A DNA stretch of 64,000 nt. Origin: Dyadobacter sp. MSC1_007. GTDB lineage: Bacteria > Bacteroidota > Bacteroidia > Cytophagales > Spirosomataceae. A program made the position numbers and the translations under genes. Positions 52,181-61,131 of this stretch are shown here, in pieces. The notes below the pieces were generated by a model. The model worked only from the letters and a program-made list of their open reading frames with translations, was not told the origin of the DNA and made no database searches. Location of the stretch: NCBI RefSeq assembly GCF_023667495.1, contig NZ_JAMOZL010000008.1, forward strand, positions 310,001 to 374,000. The letters run 5' to 3'. Within the stretch, counting starts at the first letter, position 1; the number at the start of each line of letters is the position of its first letter.

Positions 52181-52576
52181 ATGAGAGAAGTAGAAAAAAC
52201 AAAAGAAGAATGGCAACAGGAGTTAACGGGGCAACAGTGCTTCGTGCTGTTTGAAAAAGGGACCGAACGACCCTTTTCCCATCCTTATAATGACAATAAA
52301 GACGAAGGGACGTACGTATGCGCGGCTTGCGGCACTCCCCTTTTCAGTTCGGATACCAAGTACGATTCCGGCTCCGGATGGCCGAGCTTTTTCCAGCCTA
52401 TTGCATCGGGCAATGTCGAAGAAATCACTGACAAAAGTCACGGGATGACCCGCACCGAAGTAGTTTGCAGAACCTGCGGCGGGCACCTTGGGCATGTCTT
52501 CAATGACGGGCCCAAACCTACCGGCCTGCGATACTGCATGAATGGCGCGGCATTGAAATTTCACAAAGCAGAATAG
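52181..52576 (+). CDS. msrB: Peptide-methionine (R)-S-oxide reductase MsrB
   Basis: A 131-residue cytoplasmic reductase that repairs the R form of methionine sulfoxide in proteins. Two zinc cysteine pairs are seen (C47/C50 in YVCAACG and C96/C99 in VVCRTCGGHLGH), and the catalytic cysteine is C119 in RYCMNGAAL. There is no signal peptide and no fused MsrA domain. The typical DSGSGWPSFF substrate-binding segment is at 62-71. It is monocistronic: a hairpin terminator follows and the next gene has its own promoter box directly after it. Confidence 0.96.
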   Translation: MREVEKTKEEWQQELTGQQCFVLFEKGTERPFSHPYNDNKDEGTYVCAACGTPLFSSDTKYDSGSGWPSFFQPIASGNVEEITDKSHGMTRTEVVCRTCGGHLGHVFNDGPKPTGLRYCMNGAALKFHKAE

Positions 52577-52587
52577 AATTTGTTTCA

Positions 52588-52624
52588 TAAAAGCCGGATT
52601 TAGTCATATCTATCCGGCTTTTCT
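52588..52624 (+). terminator. Terminator after msrB
   Basis: AAAAGCCGGAT (52589-52599) pairs with ATCCGGCTTTT (52612-52622). The next gene's -7 box begins 3 nt after the hairpin. Confidence 0.8.
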
Positions 52625-52632
52625 TATCTTTG
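52625..52632 (+). promoter_or_regulatory. -7 box of the PBP1A gene
   Basis: TATCTTTG (perfect TAnnTTTG) overlaps the TTG at 52630 that opens the long frame. Translation should therefore start at the ATG at 52657, about 25 nt downstream. Confidence 0.5.
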
Positions 52633-52656
52633 AATCCTTACGAACCAAAACGTTTG

Positions 52657-55206
52657 ATGGAAGTTATCCGATCGTTTTTTACCAAGTTAATGGCATTTTT
52701 CCGTTCAATCCGGACATGGCTTGCCACATTCATCAACCGAACCGCTTACAAGCTTACTTCTCTGGTTACAGGCAAATCCAAGGCCGACAGTCTGTTCCAC
52801 TCGTATCGGCAAAACAAAAGGTCCATCCGCCAGTGGTGGGAAGATAAAGTGGACGTCAATGCGTCGTATTACAAGCCGGTGAGGCTGATCTGGAAGACCT
52901 TCGCCTATGGTTTTGTAACCTTCGCCGTTTATATTTTTTGTGTCGAAACCAACTTTTTGTGGCTAATGGGCAGCATGCCCAGTGTGGAAGACCTTCAAAA
53001 TCCGAAAGTAGCTCAATCCTCCGAAATATATACCGCGGATGGCATTATGATCGGGAAGTTCTACACTGAGAACCGGACGCCTGTTACCTATAAGATGATC
53101 TCACAAAATATGGTGAAAGCCCTCATCGCTACTGAAGATGTCCGCTTTTACAAACATTCCGGGATCGACTATAAGGCGATGGCTAGCGTAGCCTGGGGTA
53201 TAGTAACTGGTGCAACCGACCGTGGGGGTGGCAGTACCATCACGCAGCAATTGGCAAAAAAGCTATTTAAAACCAGAAAATCAGGCGCTCGCGGGCTTTT
53301 GGGTTATGTTCCCGGTCTTGGCACATTGATCTACAAAACTAAGGAATGGCTCACTGCTATTAAACTGGAAAGGAACTTCACGAAAGAGGAGATCCTGACA
53401 ATGTATTTCAATACCGTAGACTATGGGAATAATACGTACGGCATCAATACGGCTGCAAAGTCGTATTTCAGCAAATCACCGGATAGCCTGAATGTGCAAG
53501 AGGCGGCCGTACTCGTTGGTTTACAAAAGGCTACGACGACCTACAACCCGATCCGCAATATCAAGCGCTCCTTGGAACGCCGGAATGTGGTGATCGATCA
53601 GATGCGGAAATATGGCTATCTCAGCAAGAAACAGGCCGATTCGATCAGCGCATTGCCTATTGAGCTGAAAACAAAATTCGAGACGCCTTACGATGGCAAT
53701 GCCAATTATTTCAAGAATGCAGTAGTTGATTTTGTAAAAAAATGGGGTGACGAGAATGGTTATGACCTTTATACCGACGGTCTGAAAATCTATACGACCA
53801 TCGATTCACGCATGCAAGAAGACGCGGAAGAGGCAATGACGCAGAAAATGAAGCAGCTGCAACGTGTTTTTGAAGATCACTGGAGAAACCAAAACCCGTG
53901 GGTGGACGAACAAGGAAAAGAGATTCCCGACTTCCTCGATAATGTGGTCAGACGCACAAGCAAATACAAAGTACTTGCCGCCAAGTTCCCCAACAACCCC
54001 GACAGCGTAAGCTTCTATCTCAACAAAAAAGACACCATGACGGTGTACGATTGGAAGAACAGCGGAGAAATGAAAAAGTACTGGAGTTCGATGGATTCTC
54101 TCGATTATTACAAGAGGATCCTCAGGGCCGGTATGATGGCGATGAACCCTCAAACCGGGCAAATCAAAGCATGGGTAGGTGGACTGGATTATAATTATTT
54201 CAAATATGATGCAGTAAAGCAAGGCAAGCGCCAACCGGGGTCAACTTTTAAGCCTTTCGTTTACACCACTGCGATTGACGATTCGACATTTAATATGACC
54301 CCTTGCGATGAAATCGTAGATAAGCCGTTTGAAAAAACGTACGAGGAAGACGGCGAAGTGAAGATCTGGAAACCACGAAATGCAACCGGGACTTACACCT
54401 ACGCGCCTATGACGCTCCGGCGTGCATTGGCACAATCTATCAACTCTGTTACAGCCGAGCTCACCGAGCAGGTCGGCGCGGCGAATGTGGTCCGCTATGC
54501 TAAAAAGATGGGCATTACTACGCCATTGAAACCCGTTCCATCTATCGGTTTGGGGCCATTCGATGTCTCACTTTATGATATGGTAGCGGCTTATGGCGTT
54601 TTTGCGAACAATGGTACCTACACCCAGCCTATTCTCGTGACAAAGATCGAAGATAGCAATGGCAAGGTGATCGAAGAATTCCAGCCCGAGCACCGTCAGG
54701 CTATCAGTGAAGAATCTGCATTTTTGATGTTGCAAATGCTGCGTGCCGGCGTGGAAGAAGGTGGTGGTACATCCGGAAGCATTCGCTGGAGATTTAATGT
54801 GACTGCGAATGGCAATGAGCTGGGTGGTAAAACCGGAACAACTTCCAACAACTCCGACGGCTGGTTCATGTGTGTCACGCGCGATCTCGTGGTAGGTGCC
54901 TGGGTGGGCGGCGACGACCGTAGCATTCACTTCCGGACGACAAATCTTGGCGAAGGCGCCAAAACCGCATTACCGCTCGTTGGGGCGTTCCTTGAAAAGA
55001 TATATAAAGACAAGTCCGCCGAACCCGGGCCATTTCCGAAACCGAGCTTCAAAATATCCAAAACTTACAACTGTCCTACGCAATGGGCACCTGCCGTCAG
55101 CGATTCGCTGGGCATCGAAGGTGATAGTACCCCGGCCAAAAGGAATGAAGAAGATGAATTTCTGATCGGGCCGCCGCCTATCCCACTCGATACAACCAAG
55201 AAATAA
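52657..55206 (+). CDS. Class A penicillin-binding protein 1A (transglycosylase/transpeptidase)
   Basis: A bifunctional peptidoglycan synthase of 849 residues anchored by one N-terminal membrane segment (about 82-103). The GT51 glycosyltransferase domain shows ATEDVRFYKHSGID (E-D at 160-161) and GGGSTITQQLAKKLF (190-204). The transpeptidase domain has the active-site S529-T-F-K532 motif in PGSTFKPF, and KTGTTS at 725-730. A cytoplasmic basic stretch precedes the membrane segment. It acts in the periplasm in cell-wall synthesis. I start at the ATG 52657 rather than TTG 52630, as the -7 box covers the latter. The C-terminal tail is proline rich. Single gene, convergent with an ABC exporter. Confidence 0.95.
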   Translation: MEVIRSFFTKLMAFFRSIRTWLATFINRTAYKLTSLVTGKSKADSLFHSYRQNKRSIRQWWEDKVDVNASYYKPVRLIWKTFAYGFVTFAVYIFCVETNFLWLMGSMPSVEDLQNPKVAQSSEIYTADGIMIGKFYTENRTPVTYKMISQNMVKALIATEDVRFYKHSGIDYKAMASVAWGIVTGATDRGGGSTITQQLAKKLFKTRKSGARGLLGYVPGLGTLIYKTKEWLTAIKLERNFTKEEILTMYFNTVDYGNNTYGINTAAKSYFSKSPDSLNVQEAAVLVGLQKATTTYNPIRNIKRSLERRNVVIDQMRKYGYLSKKQADSISALPIELKTKFETPYDGNANYFKNAVVDFVKKWGDENGYDLYTDGLKIYTTIDSRMQEDAEEAMTQKMKQLQRVFEDHWRNQNPWVDEQGKEIPDFLDNVVRRTSKYKVLAAKFPNNPDSVSFYLNKKDTMTVYDWKNSGEMKKYWSSMDSLDYYKRILRAGMMAMNPQTGQIKAWVGGLDYNYFKYDAVKQGKRQPGSTFKPFVYTTAIDDSTFNMTPCDEIVDKPFEKTYEEDGEVKIWKPRNATGTYTYAPMTLRRALAQSINSVTAELTEQVGAANVVRYAKKMGITTPLKPVPSIGLGPFDVSLYDMVAAYGVFANNGTYTQPILVTKIEDSNGKVIEEFQPEHRQAISEESAFLMLQMLRAGVEEGGGTSGSIRWRFNVTANGNELGGKTGTTSNNSDGWFMCVTRDLVVGAWVGGDDRSIHFRTTNLGEGAKTALPLVGAFLEKIYKDKSAEPGPFPKPSFKISKTYNCPTQWAPAVSDSLGIEGDSTPAKRNEEDEFLIGPPPIPLDTTKK

Positions 55207-55260
55207 GTTAGAATGCATTGACCAGGCTCCCGATACCGGAAAAGTCTGGGCAATGTGCTT

Positions 55261-57036
55261 TTACAAGGTACCGATTTTGTGAACTTCCTTGTATTGCATT
55301 CGATAAAGATTGGCGTAAAAACCTTCTTTTTCCAACAGCGACTCATGCGTACCTTCCTCCATGATCTGGCCCTTATCCACAACAATAATCTTGTCGGCCT
55401 CCTGAATTGTGGATAACCGGTGAGCGATAACAATGGCTGTACGGCCCTGCATCAGTGTTTCAATGGCTTTCTGGATCAATTCTTCGGTCTCGCTATCCAC
55501 GGACGATGTCGCCTCGTCGAGCACAATGATTTTCGGCTCGTGGACCATCGCACGCACGAAGGAGATCAGTTGGCGTTGCCCTACCGAAAGCGTTGCGCCG
55601 CGTTCCATTACATTATAACTGTACCCGCCAGGCAGCCTTTCGATAAAATCGTGCACTCCTACGAGCTTGGCCGCTTCGATGATTTTCTCGTGAGTAATGG
55701 TATCATCGCCTAAACGGATATTGTTTTCAATCGTATCCGAGAAAAGGAAAACATCCTGCAAAACTACACCAATATGTCGACGCAATGCATTAAGCTCATA
55801 TTCATGAACTTCCACGCCATCAACGTAAATATTCCCTTTATTGATGTCGTAAAAACGCGTTAATAGGTTGATAATGGAAGACTTACCCGCACCTGTCGCA
55901 CCCACAAATGCAATCGTTTCCCCCTCTTTTACTTTGAAATTAATATCCTTTAAAACATACTCCTCATCATTATAAGCGAACCAGACGTTTTTGAACTCGA
56001 CATTTCCCTTCACGGTATCCGGCGCAAAAGTGCCTTCATTGGAAGTATATTCATCGCTATCAAGCAGTTTAAGAATACGGTCGGTGCTGACGATACCCAT
56101 TTGTAGTGTGTTGAAGCGGTCGGCGAGCTGGCGGATAGGGCGGAAAAAGAGGTTGATGAACATTACAAATGCGGTAACCGTACCAAATGTGATCTCAGCC
56201 CCTAAAATCTGTTTGGAACCATACCAAACCACTAATCCGGTGCCCGCCGCGGCAATCACATCGGCAACCGGATAATAGATCGAATAATAAAGGATTGAAC
56301 GGATGTTCGCATTCCTGTGCACTTTATTGATCTCCCTGAATTTCTTGTATTCAATATCTTCGCTGCTGAAAATCTGCACAATACCCATTCCGGTAATATG
56401 CTCCTGGACAAACGAATTTAAGTTCGAAACGGCCGCCCGCACCTCATTGAAAGAGTCTTTGATCTTCTCTTTAAAAATATAAGTACAAAAAAGCATCAGA
56501 GGGATCATCGACAAGCTGATGATCGACAGCTTCCAGTCGGTATAAAACATGACGGCGATAATGAGCACCAATTGCAGAATATCACCCGCAATGGCCGCCA
56601 TACCATCACTAAATACATTGGAAAGGGTTTCGACGTCAGAAATCGTGCGCGTTACGAGCCTTCCGATTGGGGTATTATCAAAGAATTTAAGACGTAAACC
56701 GATAATTTTCTGATACAACTGCACCCGGATATCCCTGATGATATACTGCCCCAGCCAACCCGACATATAGGTATTCCAAAATTGCGCAAGGCCCTGCATA
56801 ATGGTAACCAAGATCATGACGACCAGCATCACCGTCAGCTGCGAATAATCGCCGTTTGCAATGGGTGTATCAATGGTATATTTAATCAAAAGCGGCGTCA
56901 GCGGCCCCAGGAGCGCATTCAGCAGGATGATTGCGATCAACAGATAAAACTGCTTCTGGTAAGGTCGAACGAAAGTGTATAGACGTCTTAGGGTAGGAAG
57001 ATCGAATATCTGGCCGCTTTTGGTTTCCTGCTTCAC
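55261..57036 (-). CDS. MsbA-like ABC exporter (fused TMD-NBD)
   Basis: A 591-residue half-transporter: six transmembrane helices in the N-terminal 330 residues (FYLLIAIILLNALLGPLTPLL first) and an ABC ATPase with Walker A GATGAGKSS at about 376-384, signature LSVGQRQLISF and Walker B IIVLDEATSSVD. It works as a homodimer or heterodimer in the inner membrane; lipid-linked or drug-like substrates are typical for the group. The start codon is GTG at 57034-57036. No transport partner gene is adjacent; the gene is divergent from the DUF4126 gene. Substrate not predictable. Confidence 0.93.
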   Translation of the reverse strand: MKQETKSGQIFDLPTLRRLYTFVRPYQKQFYLLIAIILLNALLGPLTPLLIKYTIDTPIANGDYSQLTVMLVVMILVTIMQGLAQFWNTYMSGWLGQYIIRDIRVQLYQKIIGLRLKFFDNTPIGRLVTRTISDVETLSNVFSDGMAAIAGDILQLVLIIAVMFYTDWKLSIISLSMIPLMLFCTYIFKEKIKDSFNEVRAAVSNLNSFVQEHITGMGIVQIFSSEDIEYKKFREINKVHRNANIRSILYYSIYYPVADVIAAAGTGLVVWYGSKQILGAEITFGTVTAFVMFINLFFRPIRQLADRFNTLQMGIVSTDRILKLLDSDEYTSNEGTFAPDTVKGNVEFKNVWFAYNDEEYVLKDINFKVKEGETIAFVGATGAGKSSIINLLTRFYDINKGNIYVDGVEVHEYELNALRRHIGVVLQDVFLFSDTIENNIRLGDDTITHEKIIEAAKLVGVHDFIERLPGGYSYNVMERGATLSVGQRQLISFVRAMVHEPKIIVLDEATSSVDSETEELIQKAIETLMQGRTAIVIAHRLSTIQEADKIIVVDKGQIMEEGTHESLLEKEGFYANLYRMQYKEVHKIGTL

Positions 57037-57180
57037 CGGGTAATATTTAAGTTCAGTGGTTGTTCTGGTTCAACAATGTAAAAGTAAAAAATGTCACAGA
57101 GCCTGGAAAAATTATCCCTTCAGCTACATATCTTTTTCAAATCCATTACATTACACGCTCAAAACCTAGTCTGTTCAAAA

Positions 57181-57735
57181 ATGGAACTGTTTCTGAGCCT
57201 GTGTCTGGGAATAGGCCTTAGCGCGAGCTGCGGCTTCCGGGTATTTTTACCGATGTTTGTCACCAATATTGCCGCTATGAATGGCTGGATCAGCCCTGGC
57301 GAGCAGTTTGCGTGGCTTACCACCTGGCCTGCATTCTTTGCATTAGGCTCGGCCACTTTGCTCGAAATAGGCGGCTATTACATTCCTTTTATTGATAATC
57401 TGCTGGACACAATCGCGACGCCCGCCGCGGTTGTCGCCGGAACACTGTTGACTACGTCCTTCATCGAAATTGACAGCCCGGTGCTGCATTGGGGCCTGGG
57501 ACTTATTCTTGGTGGCGGAACCGCTGGACTCGTACAGGCGGGTACGGGTATATTGCGGCTGCTTTCGTCAAAAACAACGGCAGGGATCGGCAATCCAGTG
57601 GTATCGACAGCGGAAAACGTTGCTTCTTTCGGTCTTTCCACGCTGGCAGTTTTCCTGCCTGTTATAGCTCTTGCGTTGGTAGTTTTGTTGGTTTTGTGGC
57701 TTTTGAAGCGTTTATTGAATTTGAAAAAGTCTTAA
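57181..57735 (+). CDS. DUF4126 family membrane protein
   Basis: A membrane protein of about 185 residues with four or five hydrophobic segments; it begins MELFLSLCLGIGLSASCGFRVF, typical of DUF4126, and has the GGYYIPFIDNLLDTIATPAA loop. I choose ATG 57181 because the frame's upstream 30 codons are polar and unlike the family. There is a glycine-rich segment LGLILGGGTAGLVQAG. The cellular role of DUF4126 is unknown. It ends 3 bp before the AraC regulator gene; the two could be transcribed together, though they need not be related. Confidence 0.85.
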   Translation: MELFLSLCLGIGLSASCGFRVFLPMFVTNIAAMNGWISPGEQFAWLTTWPAFFALGSATLLEIGGYYIPFIDNLLDTIATPAAVVAGTLLTTSFIEIDSPVLHWGLGLILGGGTAGLVQAGTGILRLLSSKTTAGIGNPVVSTAENVASFGLSTLAVFLPVIALALVVLLVLWLLKRLLNLKKS

Positions 57736-57738
57736 TGC

Positions 57739-58662
57739 ATGGTATTAGTGTCTGATGCAATTCCGGTCCACTCCCTTCCCAAAACACCCAGTCAGGCCCC
57801 GGCCTTAAAGATTTTCAGGTTTAAAAACAGCAACGATATCCAAAAGGAATCGCCTGTTGCATTGCCCATTACGCCGCTTCCTACCGACACGCCGCACCGG
57901 CATACCTACTACGAAATCCTGTTCATAGAAGAAGGTCAGGGCTTTCATGAAATTGATTTCCATTCGTACGGCATACAGGGCGCAGGGTTGCATTTCCTCA
58001 CGCCCGGCCAGGTGCATTTACTCACTTTTTCGACTTCATTTCAAGGCTATATAGTCGCTTTTTCAGAAGATTTTTACACGTTTTACAATCCGGTCAATCC
58101 GTCGCTTTCACAACTGCCGTTTTTCCAGCCAGCGCGCAGGCAACCCATTATCACCCTTTCCGCAAGCGAAAAGCATTACTTCCATAATATCCTCGAAAAC
58201 ATGGTCACCGACCATCTGCACACCGGAACCGACCAGACATTGATAGGTAAATACCTGGGCCTGCTTTTACAAAAATGTGCGCTGCTTAGCCAGCAGAGCG
58301 CTCAGCCAGTGGAATCTCCGACGCATACCATCCCCGAACTGGCAGGCCGGTTTCAGGAGTTGGTAGAGAAGAATTTCAGACAAATGCATGGCGTTCAGCA
58401 ATATGCCAGCCAGCTTTCGGTGTCTCCCGATTATTTGAGTAAAATCATCAGAAAACACCTGGGTATCTCTTGCCAGGAGTATATTCTGGACAAACTACTG
58501 CTGGAAGCCAAAAGATTGCTCGTCTTCACTAATCTGAGCAGCAAAGAGATCGCTTACCATATTCACATGGACGATCCGTCCTATTTCAGCAGGATCTTCA
58601 AAAAGAAAACCGGCCTCACCCCTAACGAATACCGCGAGCATGTTCGGAAAAGTACCATTTAA
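57739..58662 (+). CDS. AraC family transcriptional regulator
   Basis: A 307-residue regulator with an N-terminal cupin-type sensor domain (HRHTYYEILFIEEGQGFHEID near residues 54-74) and a C-terminal double HTH (about 205-300), the recognition parts being LSVSPDYLSKIIRKHLG and DDPSYFSRIFKKKTGLTPNEYR. It probably binds a sugar or sugar derivative and controls the following hydrolase-transporter operon, whose promoter lies just downstream at 58678-58708. This local-control idea is an inference from position. It starts 3 bp after the DUF4126 gene. Confidence 0.9.
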   Translation: MVLVSDAIPVHSLPKTPSQAPALKIFRFKNSNDIQKESPVALPITPLPTDTPHRHTYYEILFIEEGQGFHEIDFHSYGIQGAGLHFLTPGQVHLLTFSTSFQGYIVAFSEDFYTFYNPVNPSLSQLPFFQPARRQPIITLSASEKHYFHNILENMVTDHLHTGTDQTLIGKYLGLLLQKCALLSQQSAQPVESPTHTIPELAGRFQELVEKNFRQMHGVQQYASQLSVSPDYLSKIIRKHLGISCQEYILDKLLLEAKRLLVFTNLSSKEIAYHIHMDDPSYFSRIFKKKTGLTPNEYREHVRKSTI

Positions 58663-58677
58663 TAGCAAATATGTACC

Positions 58678-58708
58678 TTGCTATCGCTTTTGCGTGCTTA
58701 TATCTTTG
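58678..58708 (+). promoter_or_regulatory. Promoter of the GH88-like catabolic operon
   Basis: TTG at 58678-58680 and TATCTTTG at 58701-58708 are 20 nt apart, fitting the Bacteroidota TTG-N19-21-TAnnTTTG consensus. The GH88-like start is 46 nt downstream. The adjacent AraC protein is a candidate regulator. Confidence 0.6.
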
Positions 58709-58754
58709 TATTATCCAAAAATAAAATGGCTAAATAATACTAGTGATATAAGTT

Positions 58755-60137
58755 ATGCAGATAAAAAAAGACATCACAGCAGCTTCGCTTCAATCCAAAC
58801 TCGACAGGTTCTGGCAAGTCTCAGGTGAAAAAATAAACCTGATCGCAAAGGAATATGACAACTCTAAAGGCACCCCCGTATTTACTGTCAACGGCAAATA
58901 TACGCTTCGTGGCTGGACAGAATGGACACAGGGTTTTCAATATGGTGCCGAAGTATTGCAGTTCGATGCGACGGGCGATGCTTCGTTCCTTGAAAGTGCT
59001 AAAAAGAATACGGTGCAATTCATGGCCTCGCATGTAGGACATTTCGGGGTTCACGATCATGGGTTCAACAACGTAAGTACTTACGGAAACCTGCTTCGCT
59101 TGATGAATGAAGGTGTAACCCCGGAAAACGAATGGGAACGCAACTTCTATGAAATAGCACTTAAGATATCCGGAGCGGTGCAGGCCAAGCGCTGGACGAA
59201 TACTAAAAACGGCCAGGGATACATTCACTCATTCAACGGTCCGCATTCATTGTTTGTGGATACCATCCGCTCCGTGCGTGCATTAATGGTCTCGCACTTA
59301 ATGGGCCACAGCCTGATGGGCGAGAACGACGTCAAAACCAGCCTGCTCGAACGCGGAACCTTGCATTCCATTGCTACTGCAAACTATTCGGTGTATTACG
59401 GCGAAGGTCGTGATAGCTATGACCTTTGGGGCAGAACGGCGCACGAAAGCGTTTTCAATACCAACGACGGCAACTACCGTTGTCCAAATTCACAACAAGG
59501 ATTTTCGGGCTTCACGACATGGACGCGTGGCCTTGCGTGGGCGATGCTTGGCTTTGCCGAACAGCTTGAAACATTACCGTTGTTTTCTGACGAAGAACTT
59601 GCCCCACTCGGCGGCAGGGCAGAAATTGAGCGAATTTACCTCAAAGCTGCCCAAGCTACTTGTGACTTCTACATTGCCAACACAGCTTCGGATGGCATTC
59701 CATATTGGGATACCGGCGCTCCGCAGATCCATAAGCTGGGAGACTATACTTCACGCACTTCGGACCCATACAACGAGTTCGAGCCGATAGACAGCTCCGC
59801 AGCCGCTATTGGTGCGCAGGGACTGTTGCGTTTGGGTAAATATTTGAATGAAAAGGGACAAACCGAAAAGGGCAATGAATACTGGCAAGCAGGTTTGACA
59901 GCTGTCGATTCGCTTTTTGCCGAACCTTATCTATCCACCGACCCGACACATCAGGGATTGATCCTGCATTCTATTTACCATCGTCCAAATGGCTGGGATA
60001 ATATACCCGCAGGCCAGAAGATCCCTTGTGGAGAATCGAGCATGTGGGGCGATTACCACGCCCGCGAAGTGGCGCTTTACCTGCATCGGGTTATCAAGGG
60101 GTTGCCTTATTACAGCTATCTCGGCGCAGTGAGGTAA
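58755..60137 (+). CDS. GH88-like glycoside hydrolase (unsaturated glucuronyl hydrolase family)
   Basis: A 460-residue protein with the (alpha/alpha)6-barrel signature of GH88/GH105 unsaturated uronyl hydrolases, which hydrate the unsaturated uronic acid left by polysaccharide lyases. The paired acids of the family fit D101 in GVHDHGFNNVS and D169 in SLFVDTIRSVRAL. GRDSYDLWGRTAHES lies further on, and the C-terminus has CGESSMWGDYHAREV. It has no signal peptide, so it is cytoplasmic and would act after import of oligosaccharides. It is the first gene of the operon; a 27-bp-arm inverted repeat follows it. Function on a different glycoside is possible. Confidence 0.85.
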   Translation: MQIKKDITAASLQSKLDRFWQVSGEKINLIAKEYDNSKGTPVFTVNGKYTLRGWTEWTQGFQYGAEVLQFDATGDASFLESAKKNTVQFMASHVGHFGVHDHGFNNVSTYGNLLRLMNEGVTPENEWERNFYEIALKISGAVQAKRWTNTKNGQGYIHSFNGPHSLFVDTIRSVRALMVSHLMGHSLMGENDVKTSLLERGTLHSIATANYSVYYGEGRDSYDLWGRTAHESVFNTNDGNYRCPNSQQGFSGFTTWTRGLAWAMLGFAEQLETLPLFSDEELAPLGGRAEIERIYLKAAQATCDFYIANTASDGIPYWDTGAPQIHKLGDYTSRTSDPYNEFEPIDSSAAAIGAQGLLRLGKYLNEKGQTEKGNEYWQAGLTAVDSLFAEPYLSTDPTHQGLILHSIYHRPNGWDNIPAGQKIPCGESSMWGDYHAREVALYLHRVIKGLPYYSYLGAVR

Positions 60138-60174
60138 CGGAATTGCTCCGTTTAGCGAAGAGAAATAACGGTAT

Positions 60175-60238
60175 TGTCACCCTGAGCGCAGTCGAAGGGT
60201 AACGTGCGTGATACCCTTCGACTGCGCTCAGGGTGACA
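60175..60238. repeat. REP-like perfect inverted repeat in an intergenic gap
   Basis: Two exact 27-bp arms (60175-60201 and 60212-60238) flank ACGTGCGTGA. The arm core CCTGAGCGCAGTCGAAGGG is, from memory, a motif seen dispersed in Bacteroidota genomes. It interrupts the spacing between the GH88-like gene and the TIM-barrel gene and can form an mRNA hairpin. Confidence 0.9.
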
Positions 60239-60293
60239 GTAACAATCCGATTTTCCAACCCATTTTTTAATTAAACCAAACCATTTCTCCTAA

Positions 60294-61118
60294 TTGGAAA
60301 ATATAACACTTGACCGGTGCTGCATTCATACGATTACTACCAAGCCGTGGGCGTTGCCGGAGGCGGTGGAACGTTATGCGGCGGCTGGGGTGAAGGGCAT
60401 CAGCGTATGGCAGAACGCCATTGAGGGCATCGGGCCGCACAGGGCAGGCGAGCTTATCCGCAATGCCGGACTTGAAATTGTCTCCTATGTTCGCGGTGGA
60501 TTTTTCCCAAATACCAGCAGCGCCGGGCGCGCTCAGGCGATCGACCATAACAGAAAGCTCCTCGAAGAAGCAGCAGCGCTCGGGGCGCCGATGATCGTCC
60601 TGGTATGCGGCGCTTCTCCCGATCAATCGCTGGAAACATCCCGTGACCAGATCCGCGAGGGCATTGCTGCCATTTTGCCGCTCGCCGAGAAACTGGGTGT
60701 GAAACTGGCCATTGAGCCATTGCACCCGATGTACGCAGCCGACCGCTCGGCGATTAATACAATGGCACAGGCCAATGACATGGCCGAATATTTCAAATCG
60801 CCATTCGTGGGAGTTGCAGTAGATGTGTATCATTTATGGTGGGATGGTGATCTGGAAAAAGAAATCGCGCGTTGCGGCGCCAGCGGCAACCTATTCGCCT
60901 ACCATGTGTGCGATTGGAAAGTCAACACCATCGACCTCCTGAATGACCGTGGCCTAATGGGTGAAGGGTGCATCGACCTTAAAAAAATCCGCGGATGGGT
61001 GGAAGCAACCGGTTTTGACGGTTCTTGTGAGGTGGAGATTTTCTCAAATATTCATTGGGCTAAGGATCAGAGCTTGTTCCTTGGAGAGATTACAAATGCT
61101 TTTTTAAAGACAGTTTAA
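60294..61118 (+). CDS. Sugar phosphate isomerase/epimerase (TIM barrel, AP_endonuc_2 family)
   Basis: A 274-residue xylose-isomerase-like TIM barrel of the AP endonuclease 2 superfamily, whose members are metal-dependent sugar isomerases, epimerases or dehydratases. The segments KLAIEPLHPMYAADRS, VGVAVDVYHLWWD and the late SCEVEIFSNIHW carry the predicted metal ligands (Glu, Asp, His and Glu). No ATG occurs early in the frame, so the start is the TTG at 60294. It lies 157 bp after the GH88-like gene, with the inverted repeat in between, and 13 bp before the Gfo/Idh/MocA gene. Cytoplasmic; precise substrate unknown. Confidence 0.87.
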   Translation: MENITLDRCCIHTITTKPWALPEAVERYAAAGVKGISVWQNAIEGIGPHRAGELIRNAGLEIVSYVRGGFFPNTSSAGRAQAIDHNRKLLEEAAALGAPMIVLVCGASPDQSLETSRDQIREGIAAILPLAEKLGVKLAIEPLHPMYAADRSAINTMAQANDMAEYFKSPFVGVAVDVYHLWWDGDLEKEIARCGASGNLFAYHVCDWKVNTIDLLNDRGLMGEGCIDLKKIRGWVEATGFDGSCEVEIFSNIHWAKDQSLFLGEITNAFLKTV

Positions 61119-61131
61119 AATTAAAATTTAT

